Shown here in pieces: positions 45,858 through 55,292 of a stretch of DNA of 64,000 nucleotides; positions within the stretch are counted from its first letter, which is position 1, and each line of letters begins with the position of its first letter. The DNA is from Amycolatopsis bartoniae. Lineage in GTDB: Bacteria > Actinomycetota > Actinomycetes > Mycobacteriales > Pseudonocardiaceae. The translations under genes were made by a program, and so were the position numbers. The stretch lies in NCBI RefSeq assembly GCF_014191255.1, contig NZ_JACHWH010000003.1:687501-751500 (forward strand), in the 5' to 3' direction. Under the pieces are notes generated by a model, which did not search any database, was not told the origin of the DNA, and worked only from the letters and a program-made list of their open reading frames with translations.

Positions 45858-46826
45858 GTGGCGGACGCCGCTCCCTCCCACGGCCGCCGGGACCGGCGGC
45901 GCAAGCGCAGCCGCCGGCACAACCCCGACGGCACCATGACGCTGATCGAGCACGTCTACGAGTTCCGCAGGCGGCTCGGTTACGCCCTGCTGGCCATCGT
46001 GGCCGGCGGGATCTTCGGCTTCATCTGGTTCCAGACCAGGCTGGGGCCGATCGAGTCGCTCGGGCAGATCATGAACGGCCCGTACTGCGGCATCTCCCCG
46101 GACCGGCTGCTGCCGGGCACCATCGCGCCCGACGGCACCTGCCGGCTGCTGCAGACCACGCCGTTCGAAGGCATCATGATCCAGCTGAAGGTCGGCGTGG
46201 CGGGCGGTGCCGTGCTCACGTCGCCGCTCTGGCTCTACCAGATCTGGGCCTTCATCGCGCCGGGGCTGTACTCGAAGGAGCGCAAGTACGCGCTCACCTT
46301 CGTCGGGTTCGCGAGCGTCCTGTTCGCGAGCGGCGCCGTGCTCGCGTACCTGCTGGTGCCGCACGCGTTCGCGGTGCTGATGAACTTCGGCGGCGAGTTC
46401 TTCACCACGGCACTGACGGCCGACAAGTACATCTCGTTCGTGCTGTCGCTGCTGGTGATCTTCGGCGTGAGCTTCGAGCTGCCCCTGCTCATCGTGATGC
46501 TCAACTTCGTCGGGGTCGTGAAGTACGAGCAGCTGAAGAAGTGGCGGCGCGGGATCGTCTTCGCGCTGTTCGTGTTCGCCGCGTTCGCCACGCCCGGGTC
46601 CGACCCGTTCTCCATGCTGGGCCTGGCCGGGGCGCTCACGGTGCTCAACGAGATCGCCATCCAGATCGCCCGGGTGCACGACCGGCGCAAGGCGCGCCGC
46701 GAGCAGGCGTCCGAGTGGGCGAACCTGCCCGACGACCAGCCCGCGCCGTTCGACTACACCCCTACGACGATCGAGGACGAGCCCGCGGAGAAGGCGGGCC
46801 GCTCCGGCACGGACGACATCACGTAG
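45858..46826 (+). CDS. tatC: Sec-independent translocase subunit TatC
   Basis: A 322-residue receptor with six membrane helices that recognises twin-arginine signal peptides. MTLIEHVYEFRRRL is the signal-binding N-terminus with the conserved Glu, and FELPLLIVMLNFVGV the conserved helix 5. A basic 25-residue leader (GRRDRRRKRSRRHN) precedes it, and the C-terminus is an acidic cytoplasmic tail of about 55 residues, both common in actinobacteria. GTG at 45858 lies shortly after a GGACAGGA ribosome-site-like stretch. The lipid kinase gene starts directly after the stop. Confidence 0.95.
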   Translation: MADAAPSHGRRDRRRKRSRRHNPDGTMTLIEHVYEFRRRLGYALLAIVAGGIFGFIWFQTRLGPIESLGQIMNGPYCGISPDRLLPGTIAPDGTCRLLQTTPFEGIMIQLKVGVAGGAVLTSPLWLYQIWAFIAPGLYSKERKYALTFVGFASVLFASGAVLAYLLVPHAFAVLMNFGGEFFTTALTADKYISFVLSLLVIFGVSFELPLLIVMLNFVGVVKYEQLKKWRRGIVFALFVFAAFATPGSDPFSMLGLAGALTVLNEIAIQIARVHDRRKARREQASEWANLPDDQPAPFDYTPTTIEDEPAEKAGRSGTDDIT

Positions 46827-47669
46827 GTGCGCGCCGGACTGGTGGTGCACCCGGACTCCGGGTTCGGGGCCGCGGCGCGGATCGCCGGAACCGTCGCCGC
46901 GCGCCTGCGTGAGCACGTGTCGCACCTCGACCTGCACGTCGGGCACGGTCCCCCGGGCGAGGACCTGGACGTGCTCGTCGTGCTCGGCGGGGACGGCGCG
47001 GTGCACAAGGCGGTGCAGCACTGCGCGGCCACTGGCGTCGCGCTCGGCCTGGTGCCCGCGGGCAACGGCAACGACCTCGCCCGTGCGCTGGACCTGCCGC
47101 TCGACCCGTTCGGCGCGCTCGAAGTGCTGCTGACCGCGTTGCGGGAGGGCCGCCGGCGGCGGTTCGACCTCGGCGTCACCGGCGCGGGCTGGTTCGCCAC
47201 CGTGCTGTGCGCGGGGTTCGACGCCGCCGTCGCCCAGCGGGCGGCCGGGTTGCGGCACCCGCGCGGCCCGCGCCGGTACGACGTCGCGGTGCTCGCCGAG
47301 CTGGCCCGCTTCCGCAGCCATCCCGTGTCGGTCCGCACCGAGCACGAGCGGTTCGACCTGGCCGCGACGCTCGTCGCGGTGGGCAACACGGCCTACTACG
47401 GCGGCGGCGTGCCGATCTGCCCGTGTGCCCGGCCCGACGACGGCCTGTTCGACGTGACGGTCGTCGGCGCGGCGGGCCGGGCCGATCTCGTCCGCATGCT
47501 CCCGAAACTGCGCACAGGCGCGCACCTGAGCCATCCGGCGGTGCGCACCCTGCGGGCCCGCGAGGTGACCATCGACGGGGCGCTGCCGGTGTCCGCGGAC
47601 GGGGAAGCGCTTCCCGGCGCGCCGGTCACCGCGCGGTGCGTGCCGGGGGCGCTGACGATCGTCGCGTGA
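46827..47669 (+). CDS. Diacylglycerol kinase-like lipid kinase
   Basis: A 280-residue kinase of the DAGK catalytic domain family. The signature is VLGGDGAVHKAVQH with the glycine-rich GGDG, followed by GLVPAGNGNDLARALDLP, both typical of DgkB, YegS and sphingosine kinases. It phosphorylates a lipid alcohol, in this lineage perhaps diacylglycerol or a phosphatidylinositol precursor. The GTG follows the tatC stop with no gap, so translation is coupled. The protein is mainly soluble and membrane-associated; no TM segment is seen. Confidence 0.9.
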   Translation: MRAGLVVHPDSGFGAAARIAGTVAARLREHVSHLDLHVGHGPPGEDLDVLVVLGGDGAVHKAVQHCAATGVALGLVPAGNGNDLARALDLPLDPFGALEVLLTALREGRRRRFDLGVTGAGWFATVLCAGFDAAVAQRAAGLRHPRGPRRYDVAVLAELARFRSHPVSVRTEHERFDLAATLVAVGNTAYYGGGVPICPCARPDDGLFDVTVVGAAGRADLVRMLPKLRTGAHLSHPAVRTLRAREVTIDGALPVSADGEALPGAPVTARCVPGALTIVA

Positions 47670-47721
47670 TCTCGTGGGCTCCCGCATGCGAGGTCAGGGG
47701 CGCGTGTGACACCCTGACGAG

Positions 47722-50466
47722 GTGGCCGCTAGCCCTTCTCCCTCCCCGGCCGAGGCCTACCGGGCTTCGCAGCGCCGGGGGAGACATCCCCAGCTGACCC
47801 GGTTCGCCGCGGAGGCCGCGTTCGAGTTCGACGACTTCCAGGTCCGCGGCTGCGAGGCGCTCGAAGACGGGCACGGCGTGCTCGTGTGCGCGCCCACCGG
47901 CGCGGGCAAGACCGTCGTCGGCGAGTTCGCCGTGCACCTGGCGCTCGCCGAGGGCCGCAAGTGCTTCTACACCACCCCGATCAAGGCGTTGTCGAACCAG
48001 AAGTACAACGACCTCGTCGACCGCTACGGCGCGGACGCCGTGGGCCTGCTGACCGGCGACACCGCGATCAACGGCAGCGCGCAGGTCGTCGTGATGACCA
48101 CCGAGGTGCTGCGCAACATGCTCTACGCGGGCTCCTCGGCGCTGACCGACCTCGGCTACGTGGTGATGGACGAGATCCACTACCTGGCCGACCGGTTCCG
48201 CGGCGCGGTGTGGGAGGAGGTCATCCTGCACCTGCCCGAGTACGTGCGGGTGGTGGGCCTCTCCGCGACGGTGAGCAACGCCGAGGAGTTCGGCGAGTGG
48301 CTGGTCGAGGTGCGCGGCGACACCACCGTCGTGGTGGACGAGCACCGGCCGGTGCCGCTGTGGCAGCACATGATGGTCGGCAACCGGCTGATGGACCTGT
48401 TCGGTGACGACGGCGAGAAGCAGATGAACCCGGGTCTGCTGCGCCGCGTCGAGGAGGTCGGCCGGATGCACGCGCCCGCGGGCTTCCGCGGCCCGCGCAA
48501 CCGGGGGCGTCAGCAGTTTCGCGGCCTGAGGTTCCGGCCACCGTCCCGTGTGGACATCCTGACGAGGCTCGACGCCAACGGGCTGCTGCCCGCGATCGTG
48601 TTCATCTTCTCCCGCGCGGGCTGCGACGCGGCGGTCGCCCAGTGCACGCGCGCGGGTCTGCGGCTCAACACCCCGGAGGAGAGCGCGGAGGTCCGGCGGA
48701 TCATCGCCGAGCACACCGGTGACCTGCCCGAGGGCGACCTCGCGGTGCTGGGGTACTGGGAGTGGCGCGAGGCGCTGGAGAACGGCGTCGCGAGCCATCA
48801 CGCGGGGCTGCTGCCCGCGTTCAAGGAGACCGTCGAGGAGCTGTTCGTCCGCGGCCTGGTGAAGGTCGTGTTCGCCACCGAGACGCTGGCGCTGGGCATC
48901 AACATGCCCGCCCGCACGGTCGTACTGGAGCGGCTGGTCAAGTACAACGGCGAGGCGCACGTCGACCTGACGCCGGGGGAGTACACGCAGCTGACCGGGC
49001 GCGCCGGGCGGCGCGGCATCGACGTCGAGGGGCACGCGGTCGTCGTCTGGCAGCCCGGCGTGGACCCGAAGCAGGTCGCCGGGCTGGCCTCGACGCGCAC
49101 GTACCCGCTGCGCTCGTCGTTCCGGCCCGGCTACAACATGGCGATCAACCTGGTCGCGCAGCTGGGCCCGCAGGACGCGCGCGAGCTGCTGGAGCAGTCC
49201 TTCGCGCAGTTCCAGGCCGACCGCTCGGTGGTGGGCCTGTCCCGGCGGATCGAGAAGAACCGCGAGGCGCTGGAGGGGTACCGCGAGGCGATCACCGGCG
49301 ACTTCGACGAGATGCTGGAGTACGTCGAGCTGCGCAAGAAGATCTCCGACCGGGAGAAGGCGCTCGCCAAGCAGAACAGCGCGGCGCGGCGCGCGAGCAC
49401 CGCGGACTCGCTGGAGAAGCTGCGCAAGGGCGACGTGATCGCCGTGCCCGCCGGACGGCGGGCGGGGCTGGCGGTGGTGATCGACCCGGGCCTGGACCCG
49501 ATCCGCGAGCCGCGGCCGGTGGTCGTCACCGAGGACCGCTGGTCCGGACCACTGTCGCTGGCGGACTTCCCGTCGCCGGTGGAGCCGCTCGGGCACATCA
49601 AGCTGCCCAAGCACGTCGAGCTGCGCTCGCCGAAGACGCGCCGCGACATCGCCGCCAGCCTGCGCAACGCCGGGATCTCCTTGCCGGGGCGGCAGAAGCG
49701 GCGCACGGGCGCGCAGGACGACGCCGAGCTGGCGATGCTGCGCCGGGAGCTGCGGGCGCACCCGTGCCACGGGCTCGCCGAGCGCGAGGCGAACCTGCGC
49801 TGGGTCGAGCGCTATCAGCGGCTGCGGGCCGAGACCGAGCAGCTGGAGCGCCGGGTCGCGGCCACCACGCACTCGCTCGCGCGCGCCTTCGACCGCATCC
49901 GCGACCTGCTCGACGAGCGCGGCTACCTCGGCAAGGGCGAGAACCGGGTCACCGAGCACGGCGAGCGGCTGGCGCGGCTCTACAGCGAGTCGGACCTGCT
50001 GGCCGCCGAGTGCATCCGGCACGAGGTGTGGCGGGGCCTGAACCCGGCGGAGCTGGCCGCGGTCGTCTCGACGCTGGTGTTCGAGGCGCGCCGGGACTCC
50101 GCGGGCGAGCCGCGGCTGCCGGGTGGCGCGGTGCCGCGGGCCTGGCAGGACACCGTGCGGTTGTGGACGGAGTTGGCCGAGGACGAGCGGCGCCACCGGC
50201 TGGACCGCACGCGCGAGCCGGACGCCGGGTTCGCCTGGCCGGTGTACCGGTGGGCGCGGGGCGAATCGCTGGAGCAGGTGCTCACCACGGCCGAGGCCAA
50301 CGGGCAGGAGCTGTCCGCGGGCGACTTCGTGCGCTGGTCCCGGCAGGTCATCGACCTGCTCGACCAGATCAGGACCGTGCTGGGCCGCGAGGACCAGGTC
50401 GGCGCGGCCGCGGCGAAGGCGGTCAAGGCGCTGCGCCGCGGGGTGGTCGCGGCGGGCGCCGAGTAG
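47722..50466 (+). CDS. helY: Ski2/Mtr4-like DExH-box helicase HelY
   Basis: A 914-residue superfamily 2 helicase. Motif I is APTGAGKT (about residues 57-63), motif II DEIH (about 150-153), motif III SATV, and motif VI TGRAGRRGID. After the two RecA-like domains come a winged helix, an SKI-type beta region and a helical C-terminal domain with the DSHCT signature region (about 730-914). Eukaryotic relatives feed RNA to the exosome; in actinobacteria HelY is a known but little-studied RNA helicase. It stands next to tatC as in M. tuberculosis (Rv2092c). The GTG at 47722 lies 52 bases after the lipid kinase stop. Confidence 0.95.
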   Translation: MAASPSPSPAEAYRASQRRGRHPQLTRFAAEAAFEFDDFQVRGCEALEDGHGVLVCAPTGAGKTVVGEFAVHLALAEGRKCFYTTPIKALSNQKYNDLVDRYGADAVGLLTGDTAINGSAQVVVMTTEVLRNMLYAGSSALTDLGYVVMDEIHYLADRFRGAVWEEVILHLPEYVRVVGLSATVSNAEEFGEWLVEVRGDTTVVVDEHRPVPLWQHMMVGNRLMDLFGDDGEKQMNPGLLRRVEEVGRMHAPAGFRGPRNRGRQQFRGLRFRPPSRVDILTRLDANGLLPAIVFIFSRAGCDAAVAQCTRAGLRLNTPEESAEVRRIIAEHTGDLPEGDLAVLGYWEWREALENGVASHHAGLLPAFKETVEELFVRGLVKVVFATETLALGINMPARTVVLERLVKYNGEAHVDLTPGEYTQLTGRAGRRGIDVEGHAVVVWQPGVDPKQVAGLASTRTYPLRSSFRPGYNMAINLVAQLGPQDARELLEQSFAQFQADRSVVGLSRRIEKNREALEGYREAITGDFDEMLEYVELRKKISDREKALAKQNSAARRASTADSLEKLRKGDVIAVPAGRRAGLAVVIDPGLDPIREPRPVVVTEDRWSGPLSLADFPSPVEPLGHIKLPKHVELRSPKTRRDIAASLRNAGISLPGRQKRRTGAQDDAELAMLRRELRAHPCHGLAEREANLRWVERYQRLRAETEQLERRVAATTHSLARAFDRIRDLLDERGYLGKGENRVTEHGERLARLYSESDLLAAECIRHEVWRGLNPAELAAVVSTLVFEARRDSAGEPRLPGGAVPRAWQDTVRLWTELAEDERRHRLDRTREPDAGFAWPVYRWARGESLEQVLTTAEANGQELSAGDFVRWSRQVIDLLDQIRTVLGREDQVGAAAAKAVKALRRGVVAAGAE

Positions 50467-50531
50467 CGGTTTCCGGTGTACGCGGGTTGTGGTTGGATCG
50501 CGCCCAGAGACCGGCGCGGATTGGAGTTTCG

Positions 50532-51206
50532 ATGAGCACGCCCCACGGCGGCAACGACCCCCAGCAGTGGGGCCAGGCACCCCAGGCGCCGGGATCCGGG
50601 GGCTTTCCCGCCCAGGGCTACCCGCAGACCGGCGGGTTTCCCGCGCAGGGCTATCCGCAGCAGCAGCCGGGCGGGTACCCGCAGTCCCCGCCGCAGGGCT
50701 ACCCCCAGCAGCAGCCGCAGTACCCCGAGCAGCCCCAGTACCCGCAGCAGTACGGGCAGCAGCCGGGTTATCCGCAGCAGCAGTACCCCCAGCAGGGCCA
50801 GTACCCGCAGCAGCCGTACTACGGGCAGCAGCCGCAGCCGGGCCAGTACGACTACGGCACTCCCAGCGGTTTCGGCGCGCCGGTCAAGAAGGGCGGCAGC
50901 GCGAAGCTGCTGTGGATCGTCACGGCGGTGGTGATCGTCATCGTCGCCGCGGTGGGGATCACGGGATTCTGGAAGCCCGGGTTCTTCATCACGAAGGTGC
51001 TGGACCAGACCGCCGTGCAGAGCGGGGTCCAGCAGATGCTCGCCTCCTACGGCGACACCGCCACGGCCGTGAGCTGCCCGGCGGACCAGGAGGTCAAGGC
51101 GGGCACCACGTTCACGTGCACCGCGACCATCGGCGGCCAGCAGCGCAAGGTCACCGTGACGGTGCAGGACGAGAACGGCAACTACCAGGTCGGGCACCCG
51201 CAGTAA
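50532..51206 (+). CDS. Gln/Tyr/Pro-rich membrane protein with DUF4333 domain
   Basis: A 224-residue protein. Residues 1-110 are low-complexity, with repeats of GFPAQGYPQ and YPQQ; GAPVKKGGSAK then leads into one membrane segment at about 122-142. The outer part, about 145-224, is a DUF4333 domain: a helix (LDQTAVQSGVQQMLASYG) and a beta domain with Cys in VSCPADQEV and FTCTATIGG, a probable disulphide. The second copy of the domain is the lipoprotein at 52486. GGAG lies about 8 bases before the ATG. Function unknown, envelope-located. Confidence 0.85.
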   Translation: MSTPHGGNDPQQWGQAPQAPGSGGFPAQGYPQTGGFPAQGYPQQQPGGYPQSPPQGYPQQQPQYPEQPQYPQQYGQQPGYPQQQYPQQGQYPQQPYYGQQPQPGQYDYGTPSGFGAPVKKGGSAKLLWIVTAVVIVIVAAVGITGFWKPGFFITKVLDQTAVQSGVQQMLASYGDTATAVSCPADQEVKAGTTFTCTATIGGQQRKVTVTVQDENGNYQVGHPQ

Positions 51207-51248
51207 AAGCGGTGGCCGCGCCCCCGCTCCTCGGAGAGGATCGGGGGC

Positions 51249-52448
51249 GTGAGCGACTACACCATGCGTCCCCTGCGCCCCGACGAGACCCGTGCGGCGG
51301 CCGACCTGTTCCGCGTGGCCCTGCACGTCCCGCCCGTGAAGGACGAGGACTGGCCGTACGCCGAGCGGATGTACCAGCCGGGGCGCACCCTCGGCGCGTT
51401 CGACACCGAGCTGATCGGCACGGCGCGGTCCTTCGACGCGGAGCTGACCGTGCCGGGCGGCCGGCGCGTCCCGTTCGCCGCGGTGACCGGCGTCGGCGTG
51501 CGGTCGGACCGGACCCGGCGCGGGGTGCTCAGCCAGCTGATGCGCACGCAGCTCGCCGACGCCGCGGAGCGCGGGTTCCCGCTGGCGGCCCTCTACGCCA
51601 GTGAGGGCCCGATCTACGGCCGGTTCGGTTACGGCATCGCGACGCGCGCCCTCAACCACCGGATCGACCCGCGGCGGGCGGTGCTGCGGCCGGAGGTCCC
51701 GTCGGGCGGCGAGGTCGAGCTGCTCAGCGGGGACGCGGCCCTCGAACGGCTGCCGGAGGTCTACGCCGCGCTCCCGCACTACCGGCCGGGCATGATGACC
51801 CGCCCGGTGCACTGGTGGGCGGGGTTCGAACGGCACTGGCGCCGGGCGGAGACCCCGCTGGCGGCGATCGTCCACAACGGACCGGACGGGCCCGACGGGT
51901 TCGCCACCTATAGCGTGCAGCGCCAGAGCTGGCGTGATCCGTCCACTATGGACGTGACGAACCTGTACGCGGCGAGCGACGAGGCGTTCGCGGGCCTGTG
52001 GCGGTACCTGCTCTCGGTGGACCTGGTCGACACCATCCAGGCCGAGGACCGGCCGCTCGACGAGCCCACGTCGCTGCTGTTCACCGACCCGCGCGTCTGC
52101 GAGGTCACCGCCGTCACCGACGACCTGTGGCTGCGGCTGGCCGACGTCCCGGCCGCGCTCGCGGCGCGGACGTACGAGGGGGAGCCGGTGGTCCTGGAGG
52201 TCACCGACCCCGTACTGGAGGGCAACAGCGGCCGCTACCGGGTCGGCCCGGACGGCGTCGAGCGCACGAGTGACCCGGCGGAGCTGCGGCTGGGCGTGGA
52301 CGCGCTGGCGATGCTGTACTTCGGCGGCTGGCCGGCGTCGGCGCTCGTCGCGGCGGGACGCGTCCAGGTGGCGGAAGCGAGCGCGGTCACCCGGGCGGAG
52401 GGGCTGTTCGCCACCCGCCCGTCGGCCTGGTGTGGTACACACTTCTGA
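51249..52448 (+). CDS. Eis-like GNAT N-acetyltransferase
   Basis: A 399-residue protein with the three-part architecture of Eis: N-terminal GNAT domain (about 1-150) with the acetyl-CoA loop VRSDRTRRGVLSQLM, a second GNAT-like domain, and an SCP2-like sterol-carrier fold at the C-terminus (about 295-399). It ends in Phe399, whose carboxylate is the general base in Eis, and Tyr in IYGRFGYGIATR is the matching acid. Eis enzymes acetylate aminoglycosides at several amines, polyamines or protein lysines. The start is 42 bases after the DUF4333 gene. A paralogue lies at 52891. Confidence 0.93.
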   Translation: MSDYTMRPLRPDETRAAADLFRVALHVPPVKDEDWPYAERMYQPGRTLGAFDTELIGTARSFDAELTVPGGRRVPFAAVTGVGVRSDRTRRGVLSQLMRTQLADAAERGFPLAALYASEGPIYGRFGYGIATRALNHRIDPRRAVLRPEVPSGGEVELLSGDAALERLPEVYAALPHYRPGMMTRPVHWWAGFERHWRRAETPLAAIVHNGPDGPDGFATYSVQRQSWRDPSTMDVTNLYAASDEAFAGLWRYLLSVDLVDTIQAEDRPLDEPTSLLFTDPRVCEVTAVTDDLWLRLADVPAALAARTYEGEPVVLEVTDPVLEGNSGRYRVGPDGVERTSDPAELRLGVDALAMLYFGGWPASALVAAGRVQVAEASAVTRAEGLFATRPSAWCGTHF

Positions 52449-52485
52449 CCACAACGGACCGGAAGACTTCTCGGGGGGAACCGCG

Positions 52486-52848
52486 GTGTCTCGGCGTGCC
52501 CTGGGCTGCGCCTGCCTGGTCGTGCTGCCGCTCGCCGGCTGCACGGGAGGAGGGGACGCGCCGTCCGTGCCGTCGTCCTCCGGCAGCAGTGCCTCGTCGT
52601 CCAGCGCCGTCACCCTGCCCTCGGCGTCGCGGGTCTTCGACGAGACGGCGCTGGAGAACGGGGTGCGGCAGGTGCTGAGCCAGTCGTACGGGCTGGCCGA
52701 CGTCACCGAGGTGCGCTGCCCGGCGGGGCAGGCCGTGCAGGTGGGCATCTCGTTCGAGTGCGCGGTGACCGTGGCGGGGGCGCAGCGGTCGGTGACGTTG
52801 CGGGTGCAGACGCCGGACGGGACGTACCAGGTGTCCGCGCCGAAGTGA
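52486..52848 (+). CDS. DUF4333 lipoprotein
   Basis: A 120-residue exported lipoprotein. The lipobox is LAGC with Cys19; a Ser-rich linker (about 22-48) follows, then a DUF4333 domain (about 50-120) with the same plan as the 50532 protein: FDETALENGVRQVLSQSYG, then VRCPAGQAV and FECAVTV. GGGGGGAA lies about 4 bases before the GTG at 52486. It is 37 bases after the first Eis-like gene and 42 bases before the second, so all four genes are likely one operon. Function unknown. Confidence 0.87.
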   Translation: MSRRALGCACLVVLPLAGCTGGGDAPSVPSSSGSSASSSSAVTLPSASRVFDETALENGVRQVLSQSYGLADVTEVRCPAGQAVQVGISFECAVTVAGAQRSVTLRVQTPDGTYQVSAPK

Positions 52849-52890
52849 AATTCGCTGGGACCGATCGGCGGCGCCGGGCAGGATCGGGGC

Positions 52891-54099
52891 ATGACCGGTT
52901 TCGAAGTCCGCCCGCTCGCCGAAGGTGAGCAACGCCCCGCGTTCGAGCTGCTCGGCCGCGCACTGCACGCGCCCCGTCCTACCGACGAGGACTGGGAACA
53001 GCGGGCGCGCGCCCACGCCGTGGACCGGAAGTTCGGCGCGTTCGCCGAGGGCCGGATGGTGGGCACGGCGGGGTCGTTCGGCACGGAACTGGCGGTCCCG
53101 GGCGGGAAGACGGTGCCCGCGGCCGCGGTCGACGGGGTCGCGGTGCGGGCGGACCACACACGGCGCGGGGTGCTGACCGCGCTGATGGGCGAGCAGCTGC
53201 GCGACTGCGTGGCGCGCGGTGACGTGGCGGCCTGCCTGCACGCGAGCGAGGCGACGATCTACGGCCGGTTCGGCTACGGCGTCGCCACCAGGGGCAAGAC
53301 GCTGCGGGTCCACAAAGGACGCGCCCGGTTCCGGGACGACGCGCCTGCCGGTGGCCGGGTGCGGCTGCTGGAACCCGAGGAGGCGCACGAGCAGCTGCCC
53401 GGACTGTACGAGCGGATCGCGCCGTACCGGCCGGGGATGATCGGCCGTCCGCCGCGGTGGTGGCACTGGGCGCACCCCCGGATCGTGGCCCAGCACCACG
53501 TCGCGGTGCACACCGGTCCGGCGGGGGACGACGGGTTCGTGTTGTACCGGCCCGAGGACCTGCGCACGTTCGAGCAGCCGGGGGCCGGCTCCGCGCTCGT
53601 GGTGCGTGAGCTGCACGCCACGGGCGTCGAGGCGGTGACCGGGCTGTGGCGGTACCTGCTGAACGTCGACCTGGTGGCCGAGGTCCGCGCCCCGGCGCGC
53701 CCGCTGGACGAGCCGATCGGGCTGCTGTTCACCGATCCGCGCGTCTGCCAGGTGGAGAGGATCGACGACTCGTTGTGGCTCCGGCTGCTGGACGTGCCCG
53801 CCGCGCTCGCCGCCCGGTCGTACGGCGAGGGTGAGCCGGTGGTGCTGGAAGTCGCCGACCCGATGCTGCCCGCGAACTCCGGGTGCTACCGGATTTCGCC
53901 CGGCGGGGTGGAGCGGGTCGAAGCCGCGCCCAGCCTGCGGCTCGGGATCGAGGAGCTGGGGATGCTCTACCTGGGCGATCGCGCCCCGGGCCTCCTCGCC
54001 TCGCTGGGCCGGATCGAGGTCCTGCGCCCGGAAGCACTGCCGGCGGCGGACACCCTGTTCGCCACCGGCAGCGTTCCGTTCTGCGGCACGTCGTTCTAG
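52891..54099 (+). CDS. Eis-like GNAT N-acetyltransferase, second copy
   Basis: A 402-residue paralogue of the 51249 protein with the same domains: acetyl-CoA loop VRADHTRRGVLTALM, catalytic Tyr in IYGRFGYGVATR and a C-terminal Phe402 (CGTSF). LWRYLLNVDLV and LDEPIGLLFTDPRVC match the first copy almost word for word, while the outer loops differ, as expected if the two copies have taken different substrates. GGATCGGGG lies close before the ATG. Its last 4 bases overlap the converging ABC permease gene. Confidence 0.93.
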   Translation: MTGFEVRPLAEGEQRPAFELLGRALHAPRPTDEDWEQRARAHAVDRKFGAFAEGRMVGTAGSFGTELAVPGGKTVPAAAVDGVAVRADHTRRGVLTALMGEQLRDCVARGDVAACLHASEATIYGRFGYGVATRGKTLRVHKGRARFRDDAPAGGRVRLLEPEEAHEQLPGLYERIAPYRPGMIGRPPRWWHWAHPRIVAQHHVAVHTGPAGDDGFVLYRPEDLRTFEQPGAGSALVVRELHATGVEAVTGLWRYLLNVDLVAEVRAPARPLDEPIGLLFTDPRVCQVERIDDSLWLRLLDVPAALAARSYGEGEPVVLEVADPMLPANSGCYRISPGGVERVEAAPSLRLGIEELGMLYLGDRAPGLLASLGRIEVLRPEALPAADTLFATGSVPFCGTSF

Positions 54100-55292
54100 G
54101 CGGCGGAAAGGGCTTCGCGGAGCTTGACCTTGGCACCGGTGCGGAGGACGGCGTTGCGGTAGATCCGGCCGGACAGCCAGATCAGCGCCGGGATCAGCGC
54201 CACGACCAGCAGCACCGACACGACCGCCTCCCACGCGGGCACGCCGCCGAGGCCCAGGCGCATCGGCATCAGCGTCGGGGCGAAGAACGGCAGCACGGAC
54301 AGGATCTCCGCCAGCCGGTTGCCGGGATCCGAGGGCAGCACGGAGATGCCGACGACGTACCCGGCGATGATGAAGATCAGCGCCGGGGCGACCGCGCCGC
54401 CGACCTCCTCCTGCCGCGACACGAGCGCGCCCAGGCCCGCGAACACGATCGAGTACATCAGGAAACCCAGCAGGTACCACACGATCAGCCAGACGATCAT
54501 GCCCGCGGCGGCCGACACCGCGATCGTCAGCACCCCCGTCGCGAGCCCGGAGACGAGCCCCACCACCGCGATCGCGAGGATCTGCGCCAGGCCCACCGCG
54601 CCGATGCCGAGCACCTTGCCCGCCATCAGCTGCCAGGGCCGGATCGTCGCGAGCAGCAGCTCGACCACCCGGCTGGTCTTCTCCTCCACCACGCCCTGCG
54701 CCACGGTCTGCCCGTTCAGCACGAGCGACACGTAGATCAGCACGCCCGCGAGGATCCCGAGCACGAGCTGCTGGCCGTTGTACTGCTTCGGCGGCTGCAG
54801 CGCCTCGACGTCGACCGACGCGCCGGCGACGGCGGCTTCCACCTGCGCCGGGTCGCCGCCGAGGCGGTCGATCTGCTGGTCGAGCGCGAGCCGGTCGGCC
54901 ACCACGTTGAGCGCGGCGCGCAGGTCGGCGTCCGCCTGCTCCTTCACCACGACCCGCACGCGGGTGCCGTCGCCGACGAGCAGCGCGTCGAGCCCGCCGT
55001 CGCGAACCTGGTCCCGGCCGGCGGTGTCATCGGGCACCTCGCGGGTGGCCACGTCGTGGCCGAGGGCCTTGGCGCTCGCCTGCAGCGGGGCGGCGAGCGC
55101 GGCGTTGGGCGGGGTGTAGCCGATCGTCGCCTCCGAGCCACCACCGGCGGTCACGAACTTCATCAGCACGGTGAACGCGATGAGCAGCACGATGAGCACC
55201 GCTGTGCTCACCAGGAAAGCCTTGGAACGCAGGCGGGTGCCGATCTCCCGCGAGGCGACGAGGCCGATCGCGTCCCAGGTGCCGTTCGTCAT
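54096..55292 (-). CDS. ABC-2 type permease (NatB-like)
   Basis: A 398-residue permease with one N-terminal membrane segment (about 25-47), a large extracytoplasmic domain (about 50-200) and five or six segments in the C-terminal half (YVSLVLNGQTVAQGVVEEKTSRVVELLLATIRPWQLM is the conserved ABC-2 stretch). This layout is that of NatB/YhaP sodium or peptide exporters. The ATG overlaps the stop of the ATPase gene (ATGA), so the two make one exporter. Substrate unknown. Confidence 0.9.
   Translation of the reverse strand: MTNGTWDAIGLVASREIGTRLRSKAFLVSTAVLIVLLIAFTVLMKFVTAGGGSEATIGYTPPNAALAAPLQASAKALGHDVATREVPDDTAGRDQVRDGGLDALLVGDGTRVRVVVKEQADADLRAALNVVADRLALDQQIDRLGGDPAQVEAAVAGASVDVEALQPPKQYNGQQLVLGILAGVLIYVSLVLNGQTVAQGVVEEKTSRVVELLLATIRPWQLMAGKVLGIGAVGLAQILAIAVVGLVSGLATGVLTIAVSAAAGMIVWLIVWYLLGFLMYSIVFAGLGALVSRQEEVGGAVAPALIFIIAGYVVGISVLPSDPGNRLAEILSVLPFFAPTLMPMRLGLGGVPAWEAVVSVLLVVALIPALIWLSGRIYRNAVLRTGAKVKLREALSAA

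Noticed and set aside
47626-50580. 984-residue open frame on the minus strand
   Set aside because: It is the complement of helY; composition is His/Arg/Gln-rich noise typical of high-GC shadow frames.
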